The notes under the pieces are model-generated. The model saw only the letters and a program-made list of their open reading frames with translations. It was not told where the DNA came from and searched no databases. Source: Sphingobacterium sp. UGAL515B_05 (GTDB lineage Bacteria > Bacteroidota > Bacteroidia > Sphingobacteriales > Sphingobacteriaceae). From it: a DNA stretch of 64,000 nucleotides. This document shows positions 7,634 to 18,600 of the stretch, one piece after another (the first letter of the stretch is position 1; each line of letters begins with the position of its first letter). A program made the position numbers and the translations under genes. The stretch spans positions 2,542,001 through 2,606,000 of the forward strand of contig NZ_CP109907.1 of the NCBI RefSeq assembly GCF_033097525.1, written 5' to 3'.

Positions 7634-10600
7634 ATGATGAAACAGATAAACTATTTGATATTAATAGGGTGCATCGTATGGATGACTTTCTGGGGAGGAG
7701 GAGTTTACGCGCAAAATAATGCGGCTTTGCTCACCGGAAAGGTAACAGAAAAGGGAACAAAACAACCCATCGCCGGAGCAACAGTTGTCTTAAAAGATAA
7801 TGATAACCGCACAATTGTCGGAACGACTACAGATGTTGAGGGGAACTATAGTCTTAGAGCTCGAATGCAAGGCTTGAAACTGGCGGTCTCCTACACAGGT
7901 TATAAATCTTCGGGTGCGATTGCTGTAGGGGATAGGAAAACAATCAATGTACAGATTGAATCGACAAATAATGTGATTGATGAGGTTGTTATCTCAAAGT
8001 CAAAACCTGTCAATGACGGTACGGGTATGGGGATTTCGAAAGAACGCAATACAGCAGCGATCTCAACGATTAGCATGGATGAGCTGTCCGAAATGCAATC
8101 AGTGTCTGTCGATCAAGCGTTGCAGGGAAGGTTACCAGGAGTGGATATCACGACGGTATCAGGCGATCCGGGGGCTGGAATGCAGATCCGGATTCGTGGT
8201 ACGTCGTCTCTAAATGGAGCAACTGACCCGCTTATTGTAGTTGACGGAATGCCTTATGATATTACCATTCCGGACGATTTCAACTTTGCAACTTCTGATG
8301 ATAATGCGTATGGGCAGCTTTTAAATATTGCGCCATCTGATATTCAGGATATCTCGGTATTGAAAGATGCTGCTGCAACTGCTGTTTGGGGGTCGCGCGG
8401 AGCAAATGGGGTGTTGGTTATCACAACGAAACGCGGAACTGTTAGTGCTCCCACGTTGGGATACACTTTCAAAGGATCTATTTCAAAGCAACCTGAATCT
8501 ATTCCGCTATTGAATGGCGATCAGTACTCGACCTTGTTGTCTGAAGAATTCTATAATGCGGGTAGGGTCTTTTCAACGACAGACAATGCGCAGCAGTTCC
8601 AGTACGACCCGAATAACACCTATATATATCACAATTATAGTAACAATTCCAACTGGGTAGATGCCATTACACAGTTGGGGTATTTTCAAGATCATAATCT
8701 CCAGGTACGTGGTGGCGGTGAAAAAGCACGCTATCTGGCCTCAATAGGTTATTTTAATCAAGAAGGAACGACCATTGGAACAGGGTTAAATCGCCTATCT
8801 GCTCGTATCAATCTAGATTATGTGGTTTCTGAGCGCATCGGCTTTCAGTCGGACGTTTCATATACCCACGTCGACAATGATAATCTTTATCATGCTAATG
8901 TACGGGATATTGCTTATCGAAAGATGCCCAATCAGGCCATTTGGGAATACGATGAATATGGGAACCTAACAGGTAATCTATTTAATCCTGCTTCTTCGGC
9001 GCAAGGATTTTATCCAGGGACATATAATCCGCTCTCTATGGTTCAAAATGCGATTGGTAAACAGTTGGGTGATATTTTGGGAACCCGTTTTAATGTGGAT
9101 TATAAATTGATACCCAATACCTTGCGATTTGTAAGTACACTGGCGTTAAATATTAGAAACAACAAAACCAAACTCTTTTTACCTCAGTTGGCAACAGGTC
9201 GGCCTTTTACGGAAAATACGGTGAATAAAGCATCGGATTCCGATTTGGATGAATTTTCACTGAGTACCAATACCCGGCTTTTGTTTACACCTGCATTGGG
9301 CGACAATCACCAACTGACGGCCAATCTATCCTTTTTAACATCAGATTATCGGTATACGATCCAAGGGCTCAGTTCAACAAATACGGCATCTTCCTATCTG
9401 CAGGATCCAAGTGTTGCGTCGCGCACATTGACCGGCGACGCTAAATCTGTAACGACACAATCGCGATCAATCGGAGCCTTAATCCAGGCAAATTATATGC
9501 TCAACAAAAAGTATGTTTTTGCCGCAAGTCTGCGTGGTGATGGCAACTCAAAATTTGGTCCTGATAATCGTTATGGATTATTTCCTGCTTTCTCCGCCGC
9601 TTGGCAGATCGGAAGGGAAAATTTCTTGAAAGATATTAACGCCATAAAAGATATTAAGCTAAGAGCAAGCTGGGGACGCAGTGGTAATGCTCCCCGACGT
9701 GATTATACTTATATCAATGTATATAGCACCAATGATTATGCTTATTTGGATGAAAACGGTGTCTATTCAAAAAATATAGAGTTGTCCGACTTAAAATGGG
9801 AAACGGTGACACAGCAGAATTTGGGTATGGATGTAGAGATGTTCGACTACCGTTTGATGTTTGGTGGAGAGATTTATAAAAATAGAACAACGGATTTGAT
9901 GATGGACAATATTCAGATTCCGACCTATACTGGATATAGTGGACTGGCTATGAATGTTGGTACAATGGATAATGATGGCTGGGAAGCAAATTTTACCGTG
10001 GTGCCCATTCGTAATAAAAAATGGGATGTCAGTTTTACGTTCAATATTGCACACAATCAAAATGTGATCCGCGAGATATCACCGCTTTATCCGCGCGAAA
10101 ATGCTAGATCATCATTAAAGAATAAAACATTCTTTACCTATTTCCAGGAAAATAATCCGTATGGATCTTTCTATGGATTTCGCTATTTGGGCGTTTACAA
10201 AGATCAGGAAGCTACCATAGCAAAAGATGCACAGGGAAATGCCATCGTGAGCCCAGACGGCGAGACGATTTATATGCGTTTTAATTATCCTACGGTAGAT
10301 TATGTATTCCAGGCGGGCGATGCGATGTATGAAGATATCAACCACGACGGTGTGATTGATCAAAAGGATATTGTGTATTTGGGCAATAGTAATCCGAAGC
10401 TTACGGGTGGGTTTGGATTTAATGTGGGATATAATAAACGTTTGAAATTAAGCGCCTTCTTTAACTACAGACAAGGATCTCAAATTATTAATGGAACCAA
10501 AATGAATACGACTGATATGCTTGGGTATAACAATCAAAGCACGGCAGTGTTGCGCAGATGGCGTAAGGATGGTGACATTACAGATATCCCGCGTGCATTG

Positions 10601-10894
10601 TTTGGAACCGGATATAATTCTTTGGGATCCAGCCGCTATGTCGAGGACGCTTCTTTTTTACGTTTGCGTACAGTCACCTTAAAGTATGACTTTGCGAAAG
10701 AGTTCTTGCAGCGGTTTCACATCGAGGGGCTTGGCGCTTATTTGACCGTAGAAAACATATTTACGCTGACGAAGTATACCGGTCAAGACCCTGATGTTGC
10801 CGTAAAGTTAAAGGATGCATTTACGGTGTTAATGGATAATTCAATGACACCGCCATTAAAAACAGTTACACTAGGTATTACAGCACGTTTTTAA
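7634..10894 (+). CDS. SusC/RagA-family TonB-dependent outer-membrane transporter
   Basis: A protein of 1086 residues. I start it at ATG 7634 (MMKQINYL), which gives a clean signal peptide. An upstream in-frame ATG at 7610 would overlap the previous gene and spoil the signal. It has an N-terminal carboxypeptidase-regulatory-like domain (LTGKVTEKGTKQPIAGATVV), the DEVVIS TonB-box-like segment, a plug domain with IRIRGTSSLNG and PLIVVDGMPYD, and a 22-strand-type barrel ending in aromatic ARF. With the SusD partner it forms the pedal-bin importer for large oligosaccharides. It is the second gene of the operon from P2. Confidence 0.92.
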   Translation: MMKQINYLILIGCIVWMTFWGGGVYAQNNAALLTGKVTEKGTKQPIAGATVVLKDNDNRTIVGTTTDVEGNYSLRARMQGLKLAVSYTGYKSSGAIAVGDRKTINVQIESTNNVIDEVVISKSKPVNDGTGMGISKERNTAAISTISMDELSEMQSVSVDQALQGRLPGVDITTVSGDPGAGMQIRIRGTSSLNGATDPLIVVDGMPYDITIPDDFNFATSDDNAYGQLLNIAPSDIQDISVLKDAAATAVWGSRGANGVLVITTKRGTVSAPTLGYTFKGSISKQPESIPLLNGDQYSTLLSEEFYNAGRVFSTTDNAQQFQYDPNNTYIYHNYSNNSNWVDAITQLGYFQDHNLQVRGGGEKARYLASIGYFNQEGTTIGTGLNRLSARINLDYVVSERIGFQSDVSYTHVDNDNLYHANVRDIAYRKMPNQAIWEYDEYGNLTGNLFNPASSAQGFYPGTYNPLSMVQNAIGKQLGDILGTRFNVDYKLIPNTLRFVSTLALNIRNNKTKLFLPQLATGRPFTENTVNKASDSDLDEFSLSTNTRLLFTPALGDNHQLTANLSFLTSDYRYTIQGLSSTNTASSYLQDPSVASRTLTGDAKSVTTQSRSIGALIQANYMLNKKYVFAASLRGDGNSKFGPDNRYGLFPAFSAAWQIGRENFLKDINAIKDIKLRASWGRSGNAPRRDYTYINVYSTNDYAYLDENGVYSKNIELSDLKWETVTQQNLGMDVEMFDYRLMFGGEIYKNRTTDLMMDNIQIPTYTGYSGLAMNVGTMDNDGWEANFTVVPIRNKKWDVSFTFNIAHNQNVIREISPLYPRENARSSLKNKTFFTYFQENNPYGSFYGFRYLGVYKDQEATIAKDAQGNAIVSPDGETIYMRFNYPTVDYVFQAGDAMYEDINHDGVIDQKDIVYLGNSNPKLTGGFGFNVGYNKRLKLSAFFNYRQGSQIINGTKMNTTDMLGYNNQSTAVLRRWRKDGDITDIPRALFGTGYNSLGSSRYVEDASFLRLRTVTLKYDFAKEFLQRFHIEGLGAYLTVENIFTLTKYTGQDPDVAVKLKDAFTVLMDNSMTPPLKTVTLGITARF

Positions 10895-10903
10895 AACAAG
10901 GTT

Positions 10904-12361
10904 ATGAAAAGAACAATTTTATGGAGTTTAGTTGCTGTGGGAAGCATTTTACTCAATTCTTGTAATAAATGGCTGGATTTACAGCCGCAGGATGGAATAA
11001 CCCGTGCAGAATTTTGGAAAACAAAGGAGGATGTCCATGCCGCCTTAATCGGTATCTATTCTTCCCTTAATTCAGGACCTGTTGAACAGCAATTGTTTAC
11101 GTGGGGCGAACTTAGGGCCGATCTAGTTGGGTTGACAAGTTATGCGACAGACGACAATCGCCTGGTAAAAAATTACAATATTTTAAGTACAAATGTAATT
11201 GCGGACTGGAGTGCTATTTATACCGCGATAAATAATTGTAATCTGCTGATTGATTATGCAGGTCAGGCAAAGCAAGCAGATCCTACCTTTACAGAGGCGG
11301 AATACAATACAGATTTGGGAGAAGCTTTAGCTGTCCGCAGCTTTTTGTATTTCTATTTAGTTCGCACTTTTCGGGATATCCCTTTAAAATTAAAAGGCAC
11401 CTCCAAAGACACCGATATTGTTTCTGTAGGGCAGTCCACTGGCGATGAAGTGCTCAAGCAAATCGAGAAAGATCTCTTGCAGGCTTTGGATTGGATACCC
11501 GAATACCATGTCAATACTTCGGGTTACAATGCGACAAATACCGGTCGGGTGACAAGACCCGCGGTACGGGCGATGTTGGCCGATGTATATCTGTGGCTGG
11601 AACAATACGATAAAGTGGAAGAGCAGACCACAAAAATTTTAGAAACTGGACGATATAGTTTAATTGGCGCAGCACTACCCGAAATTTTTGATGGTGGCAC
11701 GATGGAAACGATTTGGGAGTTGAGCCATAAAAACTCCAGTGAAAATCCGATGTATAATATTGGCGTGACTGCACGTAGACCATTCACAGCCAATGTGGAT
11801 ATCTTGAATAATGAGATTTTTCCCTCCAACGAAGGGACAGATATAGATTTATTCGATAGTCGTGGAGAAGGAATCCTGTATGGTATGTCGGGAGATCTGA
11901 GAAAATACGGTACGGAATCCCCCGACTACTACAATTTTCAGCTCTACCGCGTATCTGACGTCATGTTGATGCGTGCTGAAGCTCTGGCAGAGCTCGGGCG
12001 AGGGACGGAAGCATTGGCACTTCTGGAGGATTTGCGAACCAAGCGTAAAGCCATAAGAGCTACGGATCCGAATATTGAAGCGACAGATTTAGAAGGAATC
12101 ATCCTATTCGTCTTCGCTGAGCGTGCACGTGAACTTACTTTTGAAGGTAAACGTTGGTTTGACCTTTTGCGCTTGGCAAAGAAAGATAATTATGCGAACA
12201 TCAATGTGCTAGTAGATCTTGTAACGAAAGTTGTAGACGCTAATGTACGCCAATCGGCAATTAATAAAGTGCGCGATGTGGACAGCCATTATCTTCCCAT
12301 TTTGGAAACGGAACTCTTCAAAGACAAACAGTTGAAGCAAAACCCATTTTACCTAAAATAG
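10904..12361 (+). CDS. SusD/RagB-family surface glycan-binding lipoprotein
   Basis: A 485-residue lipoprotein with the lipobox LLNSC at residues 16-20, followed by the typical NKWLDLQPQD. The helical TPR-like SusD core is visible: an LRADLVG segment early, the AVRSFLYFYLVRTF motif, and a C-terminal RARELTFEGKRWFDLLR motif. It acts as the lid of the preceding SusC channel, selecting the oligosaccharide. It starts 9 bp after SusC and ends 6 bp before the next FAS1 gene, so all are on one message. Confidence 0.92.
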   Translation: MKRTILWSLVAVGSILLNSCNKWLDLQPQDGITRAEFWKTKEDVHAALIGIYSSLNSGPVEQQLFTWGELRADLVGLTSYATDDNRLVKNYNILSTNVIADWSAIYTAINNCNLLIDYAGQAKQADPTFTEAEYNTDLGEALAVRSFLYFYLVRTFRDIPLKLKGTSKDTDIVSVGQSTGDEVLKQIEKDLLQALDWIPEYHVNTSGYNATNTGRVTRPAVRAMLADVYLWLEQYDKVEEQTTKILETGRYSLIGAALPEIFDGGTMETIWELSHKNSSENPMYNIGVTARRPFTANVDILNNEIFPSNEGTDIDLFDSRGEGILYGMSGDLRKYGTESPDYYNFQLYRVSDVMLMRAEALAELGRGTEALALLEDLRTKRKAIRATDPNIEATDLEGIILFVFAERARELTFEGKRWFDLLRLAKKDNYANINVLVDLVTKVVDANVRQSAINKVRDVDSHYLPILETELFKDKQLKQNPFYLK

Positions 12362-12367
12362 ATCGTT

Positions 12368-14173
12368 ATGAAAAGAAATTTTAGAAAACAATATTGGCTG
12401 ATAGGGACATGGTTTGTCCTATCTGTTGCGCTTATATTTTCCTGTCAAAAAGAGAAATATCGAATTTCAACTTCAGATGAAGTGAATATTACAGGTTATT
12501 TGGAAGCACATGAAACTGATTATTCCTTATTGACCGAAATCTTATACCGCTCGAAAACGGCGGGCTATCTAGGTGCGTATGGTACCTACACATTGTTTGC
12601 TCCCAATAATGAGAGTATTAATGCCTGGATCAAAGATAATGGAAAAACAGGATTGAATGATTTTACAGATGCGCAGCTATTGGATTTTGTCAAATATCAC
12701 GTGGTCAGGGATACGGTAGGCAGCACACGTTTTACAGATGGGAAAATCAAAACAGCGAGCTTATTAGGCGAATATTTATACACAGATGTGCAAAATGGGA
12801 TTTACCGAATTAATAAATCGGCAAAAATTATTAGATCCAATATTAGCTGTGGTAACGGCATTATTCACTCCATAAATAAAGTATTAGTTCCACCAGCACA
12901 GAGTCTTGCTGAATTGATAGGCAATAATCCTCGTTATTCCATTTTTGCCGAGGCTTTAAAAGAGACTGGGTTTTATGATACTTTATATTATCAACGCGGT
13001 GTAGCTGTGGCGGATGCTAAACGTTTTCAGACCGCTATTGTTGAGTCAGACTCCGTTTTGCAGCTACAGGGAATCAAAAGTTATGCGGATATGAAAGCAG
13101 CCTATTCACAGACTGGTGATGTAAAAAGCCATAAGGATAGTTTGTGGTTATATGTGGCCTACCATTTAAGCAACGATATCAAATTCTTGGAAGACATCGT
13201 TGCCGCAAATACGATCTATACTTTGGCTCCAAAAGAGATTATTTCAACCAAATTATTAGGTGCGCAGATCTTATTGAATGATGACGTGTTTAATGGGGTC
13301 CATGAAGCGGGTGCTGAAATCAACAGATCACAAAGCGATGTATTGGCGTCCAATGGTGTGCTGCATGAAGCGAAACAGCCATTTAAGATTAAGGTCCGCC
13401 AGCAGGTGCCCGTGTATTTTGATATAGCGACCTCTCCCGAATTAGTCAATGCACTGGGAAGCGCCTATTTTAATAGTTCCAAGGCATTGGTGGCAAATGG
13501 TGCGACCATTGCCAATTCTTTTGCCTTTAATAGTTTGACGGTTTCGACCATTGGTACGAACGGATATTACTATTATAAAGCCTTAGAAACGAAGCGCCCT
13601 TATGCAAATGGAGACCTCTTAAGTCTGTCGCTTTGCGCGAACAATAGTGCGCGAGCAAAATGGATTGAATTTAAGACGCCATATCTCGTAAAAGGACGGT
13701 ATAAAGTCTGGATCTGTTATGCCCAGCATGGCGATGCCCCAGAGATTCAGGCGACGTTTAATCCTGGAAAAGGGGATGAACAAATCCTGCCCAATACGAT
13801 CATATTGAATCAAAGTCTGACCGCTTCGGGCGTTAGCGACCTCGCGAATGCAAATGCGGATAATCTGATGCTGGCGCAGGGCTACAAACGTTACATGGCA
13901 ACAGTAGGCGATTACAATGCAAATAATATTACCGGTGGACTCAAGGCAAAATCGGGTAGTGAAGCTCCATTGAATGTTGGCCGTTTGGCCGGTATTATCA
14001 ATGTCGAGACGACTGATCGACATGTCATCCGTTTTGAAGCGATCAAAGATAAGAAGTGTGGTAGCAATACCGTCTATCTGGATATGATCCAATTTATCCC
14101 CGCAGATGATCTTGAGCAGAACTACCCTAGATTTCATCAGATTTCAGGTGAACTTTTTTATAGACCAAAATAA
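12368..14173 (+). CDS. FAS1 domain lipoprotein with C-terminal beta domain
   Basis: A 601-residue lipoprotein (LIFSC lipobox near residue 26). Residues ~40-180 hold a clear FAS1 domain (YTLFAPNNESI, GIIHSINKVLV). Residues ~180-335 hold a divergent second one (YTLAPKEI, GVLHEAKQP). From ~340 to the end is a beta-rich module with YKVWICYAQH and DMIQFIP that does not look like FAS1 and could bind glycan. The same order (FAS1, FAS1-like, beta module) recurs in the next gene, so they are diverged paralogues. Function is inferred only: a surface accessory protein of the transporter. Confidence 0.7.
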   Translation: MKRNFRKQYWLIGTWFVLSVALIFSCQKEKYRISTSDEVNITGYLEAHETDYSLLTEILYRSKTAGYLGAYGTYTLFAPNNESINAWIKDNGKTGLNDFTDAQLLDFVKYHVVRDTVGSTRFTDGKIKTASLLGEYLYTDVQNGIYRINKSAKIIRSNISCGNGIIHSINKVLVPPAQSLAELIGNNPRYSIFAEALKETGFYDTLYYQRGVAVADAKRFQTAIVESDSVLQLQGIKSYADMKAAYSQTGDVKSHKDSLWLYVAYHLSNDIKFLEDIVAANTIYTLAPKEIISTKLLGAQILLNDDVFNGVHEAGAEINRSQSDVLASNGVLHEAKQPFKIKVRQQVPVYFDIATSPELVNALGSAYFNSSKALVANGATIANSFAFNSLTVSTIGTNGYYYYKALETKRPYANGDLLSLSLCANNSARAKWIEFKTPYLVKGRYKVWICYAQHGDAPEIQATFNPGKGDEQILPNTIILNQSLTASGVSDLANANADNLMLAQGYKRYMATVGDYNANNITGGLKAKSGSEAPLNVGRLAGIINVETTDRHVIRFEAIKDKKCGSNTVYLDMIQFIPADDLEQNYPRFHQISGELFYRPK

Positions 14174-14187
14174 CAGGATACACAATT

Positions 14188-15654
14188 ATGAAAGCTATAA
14201 TTTATAAAATTTACCTAGTCGTAGTGGGCATGTGTTTATTGTCTGCTTGTTCCAAAAATTGGGAGGATCATTTTGGAGGAGGTGATGCCGATGCTCAAAA
14301 AAACTTGTACACCATTATTTCCGAGCATGCTGAGTTTTCAACTTTTATGGACCTACTCAATAAATCGGGCTATGGTGAATCGTTGAAAGCATCGAAAAAT
14401 TATACCTTGATTGTACCAACTAATGATGCCATTGCTGCTGTACAGGATCAATATAATTTTTCCGATACTGCGGTGATCAAGAGTTTTGTAGGCTACCATA
14501 TTATCAATTCGGTCTATAATGTGAATTCAGGAGCTGATACCGTAAAGGCATTAAACTTTCGCAATAAATATGTGGAGTTTACGCATGGCGCATTTGACGG
14601 TGTTGAACCTCTTCAGGGGAATCTGGTGGCGAGCAATGGACTGTACCATGTGGTAGGTCGTCCCCTAAAGCCTCTTCAGAATATATTTAATCTAGTACGC
14701 ACCTTTTTTGCCGACACCAAGCAAATTGAGGCTGTAAATTCCTTTGATACAGTGTCCACAGAGGGTGATATTATAAATTACAGGTATAGTCCGGTATGGT
14801 ATACGGAAGTACGTCGCAATATGACGACTGAAAATAAGAAACATACCTATTTCGTCGTAGACGACGAAAATTTTGAGACCGAGTATGCTAAGTTAAGACC
14901 TTTCTATGCGACAGCCTATGAGGAAGGGAATACGCTCCGTCCCGACAGTACGACTACGTTTTTTGCTAAAAAGGCTTTGTTGCGCGATTTTATTGTAGAG
15001 GGGGAATTGGCAACGGATCAACTTACAAATAATCTGATTTCAATAGGGGGAACAAAATTTAGTCTTGACCCCTCAAATATTATCTCGCGAACAAAGGCCA
15101 GTAATGGAGTTGTTTATCGTGTGAAGCGACTTGAGTTTGCACTAGCGGATCAGATCAAGGAAATCAAGGTATTGGGGGCAAGGCCCATCGGTTACAAGCA
15201 AACGGATAAGCGATCAAATACCTTTTTCAGGGAAAAGCGAGATAATGAAGGAAATTTATACAATGACATTGAAGTATATGATCATAAAGTTACTTCCTTT
15301 TATGTAAAGTATCGCACTACAGGTATGAACGTTGCTAAATATAAAGTATACGGACGAGCAATTATGGGATTGGCTGGTGATCCGCAAACAGCAGCGTTTA
15401 TCCAATATGTCTACTTTTTTGATCCGAAACTTATCTCGGTGAATGAGGTGGATTTATACAAACGTTCAATCGTCAATAACTTGGGTGCAAACGATACGCG
15501 AATGACATTTGATGTACAGCCGCTCAATCACGGAGAAGTTTATTTAGGTGAGGTGACGCAAGACCAATATGGGAATCTGCCTTTGCTTGTTATGAGCAAT
15601 GGTACTGGTCCTATTATTTTAGAATATCTCCGATTCGTCCCGATTATTCAATAA
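14188..15654 (+). CDS. FAS1 domain lipoprotein with C-terminal beta domain (paralogue of the previous gene)
   Basis: A 488-residue lipoprotein with lipobox LLSAC near residue 20. The first FAS1 domain spans ~30-165 (YTLIVPTNDAI, NGLYHVVGRPL). A shorter second unit ends in GVVYRVKRLEF near residue 316. Residues ~320-488 form a beta module finishing with ILEYLRFVPI, matching the closing strand of the neighbour upstream. It lies 14 bp after that gene and 14 bp before the second SusC gene. Probably a surface-exposed partner of the second SusC/SusD pair; no catalytic motif is visible. Confidence 0.7.
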   Translation: MKAIIYKIYLVVVGMCLLSACSKNWEDHFGGGDADAQKNLYTIISEHAEFSTFMDLLNKSGYGESLKASKNYTLIVPTNDAIAAVQDQYNFSDTAVIKSFVGYHIINSVYNVNSGADTVKALNFRNKYVEFTHGAFDGVEPLQGNLVASNGLYHVVGRPLKPLQNIFNLVRTFFADTKQIEAVNSFDTVSTEGDIINYRYSPVWYTEVRRNMTTENKKHTYFVVDDENFETEYAKLRPFYATAYEEGNTLRPDSTTTFFAKKALLRDFIVEGELATDQLTNNLISIGGTKFSLDPSNIISRTKASNGVVYRVKRLEFALADQIKEIKVLGARPIGYKQTDKRSNTFFREKRDNEGNLYNDIEVYDHKVTSFYVKYRTTGMNVAKYKVYGRAIMGLAGDPQTAAFIQYVYFFDPKLISVNEVDLYKRSIVNNLGANDTRMTFDVQPLNHGEVYLGEVTQDQYGNLPLLVMSNGTGPIILEYLRFVPIIQ

Positions 15655-15668
15655 CTAAGCAAAACGAA

Positions 15669-18600
15669 ATGAGTTCGATCAACATAAATTATAAATTGGG
15701 TATTATCTTGTTTATTTCCACTTTGGGAGCGCACAGCAGTTGGGCGCAACAAGATACTGTCGCCCGCAATATACAACAACAAGGACAAGTTACTTCTGCT
15801 TATTCGGTTAAAGGTACTGTCTATGACAGCCAAACCAATAAACCCATCGCAGGTGCTCGTATAACTTACGGCAGTAACGTTGCAAAATTGACGGATAGTA
15901 AAGGAAATTTCCGCTTGGAGCTACCGGTTTCCAATGCAATTGTTGAAGTTTCTTTGGATGGATATATAGCTAAACAGGTACCAGTACTGCTGGATAAATC
16001 AATGAAAGTGGTCCTGTACCCTGACGGGTATCGTTCTTTCTATAAAAAAACAGAGACAGTATTTGGTGATAATGGAGTTTTAAACAATACTGGCGCAGTC
16101 GATAAATTGGAACTCAATGCCTGGGAACAGAATTCTGAGACGGTCGTTAGCTATCTACAGGGCAAGCTAGCCGGAGTACAAGTAACCCGCCATTCAGGAA
16201 CACCTTCTATTGGCGGAAATCTCAATATTCGCGGCTTGCAATCGCTGTATTCCAATAATCAGCCCTTATATATTGTAGACGGTATTGTGTATAATGCGGA
16301 GCATTTGAGTCCTTCTATAACGACAGGACATCTCAATAATGCATTGCAGCATATTGATGTGCGCGACATTCAAGATATTACGGTATTGAAAGATGCTGTA
16401 TCCGCTAATATTTATGGAGCCAAATCCTCCAATGGAGTCGTGGTCATTAATACAAACCATTCAAAAGAGTTGGCTACACAGATCGATTTGCAGGCAACAA
16501 CAGGATATAATTTCCGTCCGAAACGTATTCCCGTCATGAAGTCTTATGCTTACCGAAGTTATTTGAATGATTTGTTAGCAACGAGTACGTACAGTGGTGA
16601 GGAAATTGCGAATATGCCTTTCAATAATGATAATTCAAAATTCGAAGAATATGCGAAATATCATAATGAAACGGATTGGCAGAAAGATGTGCTTAATAAT
16701 ACGGTCGACCAGAATTATTTTCTTCGGGTTACAGGGGGAGATAATATAGCACGGTATGCCTTGTCGGTAGGTTATAACAATGAACAGGGGGTTTTGGATA
16801 ACACGAAGCAAAATCGCTATACGGCACGTTTTAACGGCGACATGAACCTGACCAAAAAATTAACTGCTCAGACCAATATCTCCATGGGTTATGGACAGCA
16901 AAGCTTGAAGGATCAGGGCTTATCACCAAAGACCAACCCTTTGTTTCTTTCGCTGATTAAGTCTCCATTTTTAAATACGCATGATATTGCTCCAGACGGC
17001 AGCATTTCACCGAATTATGCTGAAGCTGATTATTTCGGCTATTCCAATCCGATGCAAATCACACAAAATGGGATTAATAATAAAAAGGCCTATCGGTTTT
17101 TAGGTTCTTTGGTGTTCAACTATGCATTCAATACAAATTTTAAGTTAAGTAACCTATCTACCGTAACCTATGATAAAGCGCAAGAGGATTTCTTTATTCC
17201 TAAAAAAGGAGTCGCAAAGGACACGGTAAATAATATGGAAGTTTATAGTCGTCTCGGTACGCAGGTGGCACGTTATTATTCGATTTCAAATGATTTGCGC
17301 CTGCAATATAATCAGGATCTAGGAACTCAGGGCCGAGTGGAAGCTATTGGTGGAGTCCGGTACCACAAGCATGATTCGGAACAAGACTATGCACTAGGCT
17401 ATAATTCGGCGACCGATCAGCTGGTCAGTATTGGTAACTCAACACCGGCATCTCGGGTTTATGGAGGGCATATCGGTAAATGGGCAAATATGACGGCCTA
17501 TGCTATGGGTAATTTTAGCTGGAAGAATACTTATATCTTAAATGCATCCATATCGATGGATGGATCTTCCCGCTTTGGAGAAAAAGCAAAAGGAGGCTTA
17601 AAGCTTGCAGATAAGATATATGCCGTATTCCCGGCAGTTGGAGCTGCATGGTTATTGTCCAATGAGGATTTTTTAAAAGGAAATAGTACGATCTCATTAT
17701 GGAAACTTCGGGCGAGTTATGGAATTACAGGCAATGATGATATTGAAAATTATGATGCGCGGCAGAATTATATCTCCCAGAACTTCTTAGGTGTCCAGGG
17801 ACTTGTGCGCGATGGTGTTGCCAATCCTTATCTAAAATGGGAGAAAGTAGAAAAAATAAACGTTGGGACAGATCTTTCGTTGTTGAATGAACGCATCAAT
17901 TTAGGCGTTGATATCTATCAAAATAGGACAAGTGATATGCTGGCTTATAATTCGGGGAATACTGTTTCGGGAATTAGTTACTACCTCTATAATAATGGTT
18001 CAATGCGTACACGCGGTATTGACTTCTCCTTGTTTGGACGTATTCTGACCGGTCCGGTCAAATGGGATGCCTCATTGACACTAAGTCACTATAAAAGTAC
18101 GATCACAGATCTCCCCGAAACATCCTATACACAATATGCCGGTGGAACTTTTGTGAGCGAGAAAGGTGGCGCCCCCAATGCCTTTTATGGGTACCAGTTC
18201 AACGGTGTCTATCGTACCAGTGCCGAAGCTGCCGCTTCTGGACTAGCAATTTTAGATGCAACAGGTCATAAAATACCTTTCCAGGCAGGAGATGGGAAGT
18301 TTACCGACCGTAACGGCGACAAGATCATTGATGATGGTGATCGAATGATCATAGGGGATCCCAATCCAGATTTGGTGGGCGGATTGAATAACAGCCTGAC
18401 CTATAAAAATTGGAAATTCGGTGCATTGGTGACATTCAGCGTAGGCAATGACATCTATAACTATACACGCGCACAACTAGAGTCGGGAAGTACATTTTAT
18501 AACCAGACAGAACTCTTACAAAATAGATGGCGGGCGGAAGGCCAGGAAACTGATGTGCCTCGCGTTGCGCTCAACGATCCAATGGGAAATAGTCGATTTT

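Noticed and set aside
13619..14137. A 172-codon minus-strand frame within the second FAS1 gene.
   Set aside because: Antisense shadow of a coherent lipoprotein gene; no start context or homology pattern.
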